Origin: Ruminococcus sp.
GTDB lineage: Bacteria > Bacillota > Clostridia > Oscillospirales > Acutalibacteraceae
DNA: 52,773 nt
NCBI GenBank assembly: GCA_017411835.1
Contig: JAFQPG010000005.1
Span: forward strand, 1 to 52,773
Direction of reading: 5' to 3'
Shown in pieces: positions 7,120 to 14,821 of the stretch; within the stretch, counting starts at the first letter, position 1; every line of letters begins with the position of its first letter. The notes below the pieces were generated by a model. The model was not told the origin of the DNA, did no database searches, and was given only the letters and a program-made list of their open reading frames with translations. A program made the translations under genes and the position numbers.

Positions 7120-8580
7120 TTAGCTTAAGCTGTCAAAGATGTCAGCGATGATTTCGCGTTCGTCCATATGATACTTAACACCACGAATCTCCTGATAGTC
7201 CTCGTGACCTTTACCTGCAAGCACGATGATATCGCCTTTTTGTGCATTTTCGATGCAGTAGCGGATAGCATCAACTCGGTTAGGGATAACTACATATTCG
7301 CCACCTGTTTTGTTGATGCCGACCTTGATGTCCTCGATAATATCCATAACATCTTCAAAACGAGAGTTGTCTTCAGTGATTACCGATAAGTCAGACAGTC
7401 TGCCTGATACCTCGCCCATTTCGTATCTGCGGTCTTTAGGGCGGTTACCACCTGCACCAAACATGGTGACAAGGCGGTTAGGGTTATATTCCTTTAAGGT
7501 TGTTAAGATATTTTCCATAGAAAGTGCGTTGTGAGCGTAGTCGATAAGAATAGTATAATCGCCAACAACCGGTACCGCCTCGACTCTACCCTTAACCTTG
7601 ACCTCGTTTAAGCCGTCTAAAATATCTTTGTCTGTAAGGTCGAAGTGACGGCATACAGAAATAGCAGCAAGTGCGTTGTAAACAGAGAATCTACCCGGAA
7701 TAGCAACATCAATCGACAGGTCTTTAAGACCGGTTGTGTTAAAATGTACGCCGATATAGCCGGGACGAGCGATAAGAGAGTCGTCGTGTGCGACTAAATC
7801 AGCCTGACTATCAAAGCCGTAGGTTTCGATATCACAGGTGTGGCCGCTTATAACCTCCTGCCATTTTTCGTCGTCGCGATTAATAAGACCAACCTTGCAC
7901 TGCTTGAAAAGTAATGACTTACAAGCAAGGTATTCCTCCATATCTTTGTGCTCAGCCTTGCCGATATGGTCGTTAGAGAAGTTAGTAAATATACCGTAGT
8001 CAAACATAATGCCGTCTGTGCGGTGCCACTTTAAGCCAAGCGAGGACGCCTCGATAACCATAGCCTTGCAGCCCTCGTTTACCATTCTGCGCATAGCCTG
8101 CTGAATTTCGTAGGACTCAGGTGTTGTGTTATTTGTTTTATAAATCTGGTCGTCGATAACGATACCGAGTGTGCCTATCGTAGCAGTTTTGATAGAAGCC
8201 TTTTCCAAAATAGAGCGAATCATCGCAACAGTTGTGGTTTTGCCCTTTGTGCCGGTAATCGCAATAGTCTTAAGCTGCTTTGCAGGATGACCGAAATATT
8301 CAACGCTCATATATGCAAGTGCAATACGGGTGTTGTCGGTTTTAATGACACATACATCCTGTGGTGCATCAACCTCGTCTTCGACGATAAGTGCAACAGC
8401 GCCCTTTTCTAATGCGTCCACAATAAACTTGTGTCCGTCAACGTTAAAGCCCTTTAAGCATACAAATGCACATCCCGGGGTAACCTTTCTTGAGTCGTAG
8501 ATAACATCGACAATATCGACGTCAATATTACCCTGTAGAACACTGTATTCGCACGCTGAAAGCAGTTGTCTGAGTTTCAT
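7120..8580 (-). CDS. murE: UDP-N-acetylmuramoyl-tripeptide synthetase (Mur ligase)
   Basis: 486 residues from ATG at 8580, which has a CGGAGGG site 5 nt away; an earlier in-frame ATG at 8610 lacks one. MurE adds the third amino acid to UDP-MurNAc-L-Ala-D-Glu in the cytoplasm. Visible motifs are the ATP loop ITGTKGKTTT, the NNTTPE substrate motif, EASSLGL, the carbamylated-lysine region EEYLACKSLLF, and IDYAHN in the C-terminal part. The selectivity loop reads TEDNSRFED where diaminopimelate-adding enzymes typically have DNPR; Arg is kept and Pro is Ser. Diaminopimelate is still the likeliest substrate, but the loop should be treated as atypical. It heads a short operon with mntR. Confidence 0.92.
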   Translation of the reverse strand: MKLRQLLSACEYSVLQGNIDVDIVDVIYDSRKVTPGCAFVCLKGFNVDGHKFIVDALEKGAVALIVEDEVDAPQDVCVIKTDNTRIALAYMSVEYFGHPAKQLKTIAITGTKGKTTTVAMIRSILEKASIKTATIGTLGIVIDDQIYKTNNTTPESYEIQQAMRRMVNEGCKAMVIEASSLGLKWHRTDGIMFDYGIFTNFSNDHIGKAEHKDMEEYLACKSLLFKQCKVGLINRDDEKWQEVISGHTCDIETYGFDSQADLVAHDDSLIARPGYIGVHFNTTGLKDLSIDVAIPGRFSVYNALAAISVCRHFDLTDKDILDGLNEVKVKGRVEAVPVVGDYTILIDYAHNALSMENILTTLKEYNPNRLVTMFGAGGNRPKDRRYEMGEVSGRLSDLSVITEDNSRFEDVMDIIEDIKVGINKTGGEYVVIPNRVDAIRYCIENAQKGDIIVLAGKGHEDYQEIRGVKYHMDEREIIADIFDSLS

Positions 8581-9102
8581 AAAATCCCTCCGATATATTA
8601 ACCATAGCATGTCTTATTAACTGCGTGATTACATATTATTATATGTAATAGTAGCTCAATTTTAGCCCGATGTCAAACCTAAAAAAAGTAGGTACACCAC
8701 AATATTTGGTAAAAATACACTAAAAAAATTTGAAAAAGTACATTTTAGCGATTTTAATTCTAAAATAGAACAAAAGATTAAGAAGCTGTAATCGTTCACC
8801 TTAAAATAGAAAAACCTAATTGACAAAGTGCACAAATCGGTTTTCGTCAAAATTAATAAAAAGGTAAATATGAAATTATGCATAATATCTAATTATCGAA
8901 AAATCTATTGTTAAATTAACTAAATTGACCCGTATATTTTATTGTTTTAGATAAAAAGTACAAAGGGAGTTGAAAAAACCACTAAGCGTATGATAAAATT
9001 TATATACAGTGATATGGTGCCGTTGTTACGGATTTACGATGGCTGCCGACACTCTTCGGGCGTGCCCGAAACTAAAATATTTTTTAAGAAAGGAAATCCG
9101 AC
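8581..9102 (+). promoter_or_regulatory. AT-rich intergenic region and leader upstream of malE
   Basis: 522 bp between divergent murE and malE with no convincing gene. The best promoter for malE is TTGACC (8925-8930), 17 nt, TAGATA (8948-8953); a second candidate is TTGAAA (8971-8976), 18 nt, TAAAAT (8995-9000). The leader contains a small hairpin, TTCGGG CGTG CCCGAA (9055-9070), and another with arms CCGT and ACGG near 9020-9031, just before the GAAAGGAAAT ribosome site. No clear CcpA cre site or LacI-type operator was recognised. A palindrome GTTAAATTAAC lies just upstream of the first promoter (8910-8920) and could be an operator. Confidence 0.45.
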
Positions 9103-10365
9103 ATGAAAAGAATTTTAGCTTTAATTATTGCTGTTCTTATGATGGCTACATTATTTGTAGGCTGTAACGGCGAAACAGGCGACAATGGCGGTGCTGCTGC
9201 ACTCGAGCCAGAAGCAGGTGCTACACTTAAAGTATGGGCACCAGACGCTGCACTTGAAGTTTTCAAGGCACAGTGTGACGCATTTATTGCTCAGTATCCA
9301 GATGCTGGCATAAAGATCGAAGTTGTAGCACAGGGCGAAGGCGACGCTGCTACTAACCTCCTTAACGACCCAGAAGCTGCTGCTGACGTATTCAGCTTTG
9401 CATGCGACCAGTTAAACAGACTTAACGATGCAGGCGTTATCATGCCAGTTAACACAAACCTTGCAGCTGACGTAACTGCTAGAAACTCTGAAGCTTCTAT
9501 CAAGGCTGCTACATTAAACGACCTTCTCCTCGCTTATCCAGAAACAGGCGACAACGGTTACTACCTTGTTTATGACAAGACATACGTAACAGACGAAGAC
9601 GCTAAGACTCTCGAGGGCGTATTTGAAGCTTGCCGTAAGGCTGGTAAGAAATTCATCGTAGACGCTGGTAACGGTTTCTACTCATGTATGTTCCCATTCA
9701 CAGGCGGCCTTACAATTGAAGGTCTCGAAGGCGAAGACAACGACGTTCAGAAGTTCAACGAGTATGACGAGGCTGAGGTTGTTGCTACATTAGAAGCTTT
9801 CGCTACTCTCTTCCACGAGTATGACGACATCTTCTTCTCAACAGACCCATCTAAGATTTCTGCAGGTCTTGCAGAGGATCCATCAACATGTGCTGCTGGT
9901 ATCGACGGTAGCTGGAACGCTGCTACAGTTGCTTCTGTTCTCGGTGAGAACTACGGCGCTGCTAAGCTCCCAACTATCAAAGTAAACGACGAAGACAAGC
10001 AGATCGTTTCTATGCACGGTTACAAGCTCATCGGCGTAAACGCTATGTCTAAGTATCCAAACGCTGCTCAGCTCCTCGCTGACTATCTCTCAGGCGAAGC
10101 TTGCCAGCTCGAGCGTGCTGAAAAGATCTCTTGGGGTCCTTCAAACACAGCTGCTGCTGAGTCAGAAGTTGTTACAGGCAACGTAGCTATCTCTGCTATC
10201 CTTGAGCAGTCACAGTACTCTGTACCACAGGTTAACATTGCTTCTACATTCTGGGATCCAATGGGCAACCTCGGTAACAACCTCTTCAAAGAGGATGCTA
10301 AGTATGATACTGATACTCTTACAGCTCTCTTAGACAAGACTATTGCTAACATCAGAGACGAATAA
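9103..10365 (+). CDS. malE: Maltose/maltodextrin ABC transporter substrate-binding lipoprotein
   Basis: 420 residues. It is a lipoprotein signal peptide protein: MKRILALIIAVLMMATLFVGC, with lipobox FVGC and Cys21 as the lipidated residue. The mature part is a family 1 extracellular solute-binding protein with LKVWAPDAALEVFKAQCDAFIAQYP at its start, as in MalE-type proteins. It sits on the outer face of the membrane and delivers malto-oligosaccharides to MalF/MalG. Codon use is strikingly biased toward a few codons (GCT, AAC, CTC, GAC), unlike the neighbours, indicating very high expression. A strong stem-loop follows before malF, which could set a malE-high ratio. The maltodextrin substrate is inferred from malFG and the amylases. 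Confidence 0.9.
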   Translation: MKRILALIIAVLMMATLFVGCNGETGDNGGAAALEPEAGATLKVWAPDAALEVFKAQCDAFIAQYPDAGIKIEVVAQGEGDAATNLLNDPEAAADVFSFACDQLNRLNDAGVIMPVNTNLAADVTARNSEASIKAATLNDLLLAYPETGDNGYYLVYDKTYVTDEDAKTLEGVFEACRKAGKKFIVDAGNGFYSCMFPFTGGLTIEGLEGEDNDVQKFNEYDEAEVVATLEAFATLFHEYDDIFFSTDPSKISAGLAEDPSTCAAGIDGSWNAATVASVLGENYGAAKLPTIKVNDEDKQIVSMHGYKLIGVNAMSKYPNAAQLLADYLSGEACQLERAEKISWGPSNTAAAESEVVTGNVAISAILEQSQYSVPQVNIASTFWDPMGNLGNNLFKEDAKYDTDTLTALLDKTIANIRDE

Positions 10366-10420
10366 TTTCTTTTTATAGCTTAGTTTTATTTTAGTTTTTA
10401 TTAGCTTTTTAAATTTAATG

Positions 10421-10450
10421 GTCAGGCAGCCCGCAAAAGGGCTGTCTGAC
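10421..10450 (+). other. Intercistronic stem-loop between malE and malF
   Basis: Arms GTCAGGCAGCCC and GGGCTGTCTGAC pair over 12 bp with one G-U around a GCAAAA loop. It is not followed by a T-run, so it is more likely an mRNA 3'-end stabiliser or partial terminator than a full stop. It is analogous in position to the REP hairpins between malE and malF of enterobacteria. Confidence 0.75.
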
Positions 10451-10529
10451 TGCACATTTTAGAATGTGGTGTTTTGGATGCAAGTATTTGCTTCCACGAT
10501 ACTTGCATACACATTGAGGAAGTGAACTG

Positions 10530-12032
10530 ATGAAATATATTGATTTAATGCAGCTCAATCCTTTCCAGAGGTTTTGGTTCAAATTAAGCACTGCTTTGAA
10601 AGCTTTCCCTGGCAAAGTAAAGAACTTCTTTGTTGTCATTGGTAAGTTTCTTGCAAATTTCTTTATTGGTATCGGTAAAGCGGTTGCTGGTTATGTAACA
10701 AGATTTATCAAAGGTGACTGGGCTACCAAATTATCTTACATAATTATGGGTGCAGGTAATGTAGCAAAGGGACAGGTTGTAAAAGGCCTTTTATTCTTTG
10801 TAATACAGCTTGCATACATCGCTTATATTGTTTTCTTTGGTTGGGGCTATTTAAAGAAGTTCCCGACACTTGGTGATGTAGAACAGGGTATGCAGATTAA
10901 CCCGGCAACAGGCGGTTATGAGCTTATGGCCGGCGACAACTCTATGCTTATTCTTCTCTACGGCGTACTTACTATCGTACTTACTGCTATTTTCTTAGCA
11001 CTTTACTTTGCAAGCACTAAGTCAGCATATACTCTTCAGCAGAAGGTTGCTGCAGGTGAGAAGCCTGTAACATTTGTTGAGGAGATTAAGGACCTTTTCG
11101 ACAAAAAGTTCCACATTACTTTGCTTGCATTCCCTACTCTTACTATCTCGGCATTTACTATCTTGCCGCTGATATTTATGATTTTGATTGCATTCACTAA
11201 CTACAACAAGGCACACCTTGCTCCTGGTAAGCTGTTCACTTGGGTAGGTTTTGATACTTTCTCTGAAATCTTTGCGATGACAGAGGGCGCGTCAAAGGGT
11301 GCAACCTTTGTCGAACTTACAAAATGGACATTAATCTGGGCAGTATTCGCAACAGTACTTAACTATCTGTTTGGTATGATTCTTGCCCTTATGATAAATA
11401 AAAAAGGCATTAAGCTTAAGGCTTTATGGAGAACACTGTTTGTTATTACCGTTGCTGTTCCACAGTTCGTAACACTCCTGTTAATGAACCAGATGCTTCA
11501 GGAAGACGGTGCCGTAAACGTACTGCTTATGGGCTTAGGCATTATAGATAAGGGAATATTGTTCTTGAATTCCACGCCGCTTGTAGCGCGTATCACCGTA
11601 ATTGTCATAAACTGCTGGATTGGTATTCCATATACAATCCTCATTACATCAGGTATTCTTATGAATATCCCTGCTGACCTTTACGAGAGTGCTACTATCG
11701 ACGGTGCTGGTCCTGTAAGATCATTCTTCAGCATTACATTACCATATATGCTGTTTGTTACAACACCTTACCTTATCACTAACTTTATCGGTAACGTTAA
11801 CAACTTCAACGTTATCTACCTTCTTACTAACGGTGGTCCATCAACAGAAAATCTGTATCAGGCGGGTTACACCGACTTGCTTGTTACATGGCTGTTTAAG
11901 TTGACTATGAACTCACAGGACTACAACTTGGCTGCTGCCGTTGGTATCCTTGTATTTATTGTTTGTGCAACACTTTCACTTGTCACATTCAACCTTACAA
12001 AATCTGCTAAGAGCGAGGAGGAATTCTCATGA
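10530..12032 (+). CDS. malF: Maltodextrin ABC transporter permease, MalF type
   Basis: 500 residues, long for a sugar permease, because of an N-terminal extension. The first ~70 residues contain amphipathic and hydrophobic segments (FFVVIGKFLANFFIGIGKAVAGY), and about eight membrane helices can be counted. The binding-protein-dependent transport signature (EAA loop) reads YESATIDGAGPVRSFFSITLP near residues 385-405 and contacts the ATPase. MalF and MalG form the heterodimeric membrane channel. The start has GAGGAAG upstream. Its stop overlaps malG (ATGA at 12029-12032), so the two subunits are translationally coupled. No MalK/MsmX ATPase gene lies here, so a shared ATPase encoded elsewhere must energise it. 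Confidence 0.92.
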   Translation: MKYIDLMQLNPFQRFWFKLSTALKAFPGKVKNFFVVIGKFLANFFIGIGKAVAGYVTRFIKGDWATKLSYIIMGAGNVAKGQVVKGLLFFVIQLAYIAYIVFFGWGYLKKFPTLGDVEQGMQINPATGGYELMAGDNSMLILLYGVLTIVLTAIFLALYFASTKSAYTLQQKVAAGEKPVTFVEEIKDLFDKKFHITLLAFPTLTISAFTILPLIFMILIAFTNYNKAHLAPGKLFTWVGFDTFSEIFAMTEGASKGATFVELTKWTLIWAVFATVLNYLFGMILALMINKKGIKLKALWRTLFVITVAVPQFVTLLLMNQMLQEDGAVNVLLMGLGIIDKGILFLNSTPLVARITVIVINCWIGIPYTILITSGILMNIPADLYESATIDGAGPVRSFFSITLPYMLFVTTPYLITNFIGNVNNFNVIYLLTNGGPSTENLYQAGYTDLLVTWLFKLTMNSQDYNLAAAVGILVFIVCATLSLVTFNLTKSAKSEEEFS

Positions 12033-12883
12033 TTAAAAGCTATAAACTCAGAAGAACCTTCTCTAACATCTTGGTATACACAGTATTACTTGTACTCGGT
12101 CTTATCTGGATTTCTCCACTTGTTTACCTTGTACTTCATTCATTCAGAGATGAAGGTCTTTCAACCGTATCATACCTTATTCCAAAAACATATTCCTTCA
12201 AGAACTACATAGAGTTGTTCACCGATACTGCAACTCTTAACTTCCCAAGATGGTTTATGAATACATTTGTTGTTGCTATTTTCAGCTGTATTATCTCTAC
12301 ACTTGCTGTATTGATGGTAAGCTACAGCTTCTCTAGACTTAGATTTAAGGCTAGAAAGCCTCTCATCAACATCGGTATGATTCTTGGTATGTTCCCTGGC
12401 TTTATGACAATGATTGCTATCTACTATCTGTTAAAGGCTATGGGTCTTACACAGACACTGGTTGCTCTTGTTATCTGCTATAGTGCGGGTGCAGGTCTTG
12501 GTTATCAGATTTCTAAAGGCTTCTTTGATACGATTCCAAGAGCGCTCGACGAGGCTGCGACCATCGACGGCGCGACAAGAAACCAGATTTTCTGGAAGAT
12601 TATTCTTCCGATGTCAAAGCCTATCGTAGTTTATACTGTTTTGACATCATTCATTGGTCCATGGACTGACTTCATTCTTGCTAAGATTATCATGGGTGAT
12701 ATGCGTGATAATTACACAGTTGCTATCGGTCTGCAGACAATGGTATCACTTGAATTTAAGGCTACTTACTTCAAGCGCTTCCTTGCAGGTTCTGTAATAG
12801 TTGCTGTTCCTATTTCCATCCTGTTCCTGTTCATGCAGCGTTACTACGTTGAGGGCGTTACAGCCGGTGGCGTTAAGGGTTAA
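12029..12883 (+). CDS. malG: Maltodextrin ABC transporter permease, MalG type
   Basis: 284 residues with six predicted membrane helices. The EAA loop reads LDEAATIDGATRNQIFWKIILPMSKP around residues 173-198, including the invariant EAA...G pattern. It pairs with MalF to form the translocation pathway for malto-oligosaccharides delivered by MalE. The overlap with malF implies coupled translation in equal amounts. The operon ends at the strong terminator at 12898-12916, so the following amylase gene is separately transcribed. Family assignment to the MalG/CarT group is clear; the exact sugar is inferred from context. Confidence 0.92.
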   Translation: MIKSYKLRRTFSNILVYTVLLVLGLIWISPLVYLVLHSFRDEGLSTVSYLIPKTYSFKNYIELFTDTATLNFPRWFMNTFVVAIFSCIISTLAVLMVSYSFSRLRFKARKPLINIGMILGMFPGFMTMIAIYYLLKAMGLTQTLVALVICYSAGAGLGYQISKGFFDTIPRALDEAATIDGATRNQIFWKIILPMSKPIVVYTVLTSFIGPWTDFILAKIIMGDMRDNYTVAIGLQTMVSLEFKATYFKRFLAGSVIVAVPISILFLFMQRYYVEGVTAGGVKG

Positions 12884-12891
12884 TAAAAACT

Positions 12892-12925
12892 TTTTAAGGG
12901 CGGATTTTATCCGCCCTTTTCTTTT
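12892..12925 (+). terminator. Terminator of the malEFG operon
   Basis: Perfect 8-bp stem GGGCGGAT (12898-12905) and ATCCGCCC (12909-12916), 3-nt loop, then TTTTCTTTTT. Confidence 0.9.
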
Positions 12926-12935
12926 TAAAAAAGCA

Positions 12936-12963
12936 TTGATTTTTTAGCGTTTTATGGTACAAT
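12936..12963 (+). promoter_or_regulatory. Sigma-A-type promoter for the lipoprotein amylase
   Basis: TTGATT (12936-12941), 16-nt spacer, TACAAT (12958-12963). It lies between the malEFG terminator and the amylase start, giving the enzyme its own transcription unit. Confidence 0.65.
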
Positions 12964-13019
12964 CAAGTTAGCAGTACAAATGTCATACTGCATATTTTTT
13001 TGCGCAAAGGATTGATAAT

Positions 13020-14630
13020 ATGAAAAAAGTAATTTCTTTACTGCTTGTTTTAGTAATTGCGCTGTCTTTGGTTTTGAGCGGTTGCAGTTCTAATGAGGAT
13101 CCGGTAGAAACAAATAAAGTTTTGGCATCTACTGATAAATACAGAACCTACTACCAGATTTGGATAGGCTCTTTTTGCGATTCAGACGGCGATGAAACAG
13201 GCGATTTTGAGGGTATTATTTCTAAGCTTGACTACTTAAATGACGGCGACCCTGATACAGGCAACGACCTCGGTATTGATGGTATCTGGCTCTCTCCGAT
13301 GATGCCTTCATACTCATACCATAAATATAATGTTGAAAATTACTTTGATATCGACCCTGAGTTTGGTACATTAGAGATTTTTGATAAATTTATGGCAGAA
13401 TGCGACAAGCGTGGCATTTCTGTTATTATTGACCTTGTTGTAAACCACAGTGCTTCTAACCACCCTTATTTTATCAAGGCTTGTGACGAATTAAGAGAGG
13501 GTAAAGAGGACGGCTACGCACAGTACTATAATTTTAAAAAAGGCTCTGATATGACTCATACAAGAAGAGTTACTGACAGCAACTACTTCTATGAGGGTCA
13601 GTTCTCGTCCGAGATGCCTGACTGGAACCTTTCTTACGATGGTACACGTGAGTACTTCGAGGAGATTGTTAAATTCTGGCTTGAGCGCGGCGTAGATGGC
13701 TTCAGACTTGATGCGGTTAAGTATTTCTCCGATGCTAAGACTGACGGCATTGAGTTTATGGAATGGTTCTATACTATGGCTCAAAAATACAACGAGGACG
13801 TTTATATGGTTGGCGAGGACTGGGACAGTGCAAGTATGATTTACGACCAGTATCTTTCAGGCATCGACAGCTTCTTTAACTTTAAATTTGCTACTGCAAC
13901 AGGCGACTATATCATGACCGGTCGAAATGGACAGACAAAGTCTTTTGCATCAGCTTTAAAGAAATTCAACGATAATATCGCTAAGCGCAGCGATACCGCA
14001 ATCAATGCAAACTTTTTGACAAACCACGATATGCCACGAGTTTCCAATACCTTAGAAACCTATGAGCAGAAATTTGCGGCATCTTTATACTTGATGTCAC
14101 CGGGTAACTCGTTTACCTACTATGGTGAGGAAATTGGTATTGAAGCACCAAATACCACAAACGATGCGTCTTACCGTACAGCGATGATTTGGGATAATGA
14201 TAATCTCCCTAACATCTATGTAAACGGTGTTGCTGAGGTTGAGCAAAACCCTCTCGGTGGTGTTAAGCAGCAACTTGAGGACGAAAACAGCCTTTTAAAT
14301 GCTTACAGAAGACTTATTAAAATCCGCAACCAGAACCCTGAAATCGCACGCGGTAAAATCACCGATACTTTAGAGTCAGAGGACGTTTATCTTGGTGGCT
14401 ACTATGTTGAATACGAGGGCGAAAAGCTGCTCATTATTCACTACGGTGGCGAAGAAGTGCTTGAATATGAGGTTACTGACGAGATTTTAGCAAACGCTGA
14501 ATTCAGAGGCGGCTTTGTAGCAACAAATGCTGAGGATTATGACGCTAATCAAGAGACTTGGAAGGTTACCTATAACAAAGGCACTTTAAAAATGCCTCCG
14601 ATGTCTACAGCAGTTTTAAAAGCTAAATAA
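13020..14630 (+). CDS. GH13 alpha-amylase-family lipoprotein
   Basis: 536 residues with a lipoprotein signal peptide ending in lipobox LSGC, so it is anchored outside the cell. The GH13 (beta/alpha)8 barrel follows: YYQIWIGSFCDSDGD at the start, GIWLSPMMPS, DLVVNHSASNHP (region I), DGFRLDAVK with nucleophile Asp230, GEDWD with acid/base Glu266, and TNHDMPR with His336-Asp337. A small C-terminal beta domain ends the protein. It probably cleaves malto-oligosaccharides or neopullulan-type substrates at the cell surface and feeds the adjacent MalEFG importer. The exact subfamily (amylase, neopullulanase or glucanotransferase) cannot be decided by eye. No dockerin or CBM is fused, so it is cell-anchored rather than scaffold-bound. 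Confidence 0.92.
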   Translation: MKKVISLLLVLVIALSLVLSGCSSNEDPVETNKVLASTDKYRTYYQIWIGSFCDSDGDETGDFEGIISKLDYLNDGDPDTGNDLGIDGIWLSPMMPSYSYHKYNVENYFDIDPEFGTLEIFDKFMAECDKRGISVIIDLVVNHSASNHPYFIKACDELREGKEDGYAQYYNFKKGSDMTHTRRVTDSNYFYEGQFSSEMPDWNLSYDGTREYFEEIVKFWLERGVDGFRLDAVKYFSDAKTDGIEFMEWFYTMAQKYNEDVYMVGEDWDSASMIYDQYLSGIDSFFNFKFATATGDYIMTGRNGQTKSFASALKKFNDNIAKRSDTAINANFLTNHDMPRVSNTLETYEQKFAASLYLMSPGNSFTYYGEEIGIEAPNTTNDASYRTAMIWDNDNLPNIYVNGVAEVEQNPLGGVKQQLEDENSLLNAYRRLIKIRNQNPEIARGKITDTLESEDVYLGGYYVEYEGEKLLIIHYGGEEVLEYEVTDEILANAEFRGGFVATNAEDYDANQETWKVTYNKGTLKMPPMSTAVLKAK

Positions 14631-14650
14631 TTTATCACACAATAAATGAT

Positions 14651-14685
14651 AAAACCGACTAAATTACTTAGTCGGTTTTTCTTTT
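14651..14685 (+). terminator. Terminator after the lipoprotein amylase
   Basis: AAAACCGACTAA (14651-14662) and TTAGTCGGTTTT (14668-14679) form a 12-bp stem with a 5-nt loop, followed by TTCTTTTT. Confidence 0.9.
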
Positions 14686-14740
14686 TGCCTTTAATATTTA
14701 ATTTTATTTACAAAACAAAACATAAAAGTACAAACAAACA

Positions 14741-14773
14741 GTGACAAAAGCAATATCGCAAGCAGATTATAAT
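14741..14773 (+). promoter_or_regulatory. Candidate Spo0A-dependent spoIIE promoter with wide spacing
   Basis: GTGACA (14741-14746) and a perfect TATAAT (14768-14773) are separated by 21 nt, too far for a normal sigma-A promoter. The same 21-22 nt spacing is known for Spo0A~P-activated spoIIE and spoIIG promoters of Bacillus. The complement of 14740-14750 reads TTTTGTCACTG, partly matching the 0A box TTTGTCGAA. The spacing is seen; Spo0A control is inferred. Confidence 0.55.
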
Positions 14774-14821
14774 GAATTCACCAGCCAGTAAAATAAGTAT
14801 AAAATTAAAAGGATGTATAAA

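Noticed and set aside
8662-8883. 73-residue minus-strand hydrophobic ORF upstream of malE
   Set aside because: It lies in AT-rich intergenic DNA, has no ribosome site, and its Phe/Leu/Ile-rich composition is what random AT-rich sequence gives.
8990-9106. 38-codon ORF whose TGA overlaps the malE ATG
   Set aside because: No ribosome site precedes its ATG, the sequence has no recognisable feature, and ORFs of this length are common by chance. Treated as leader sequence.
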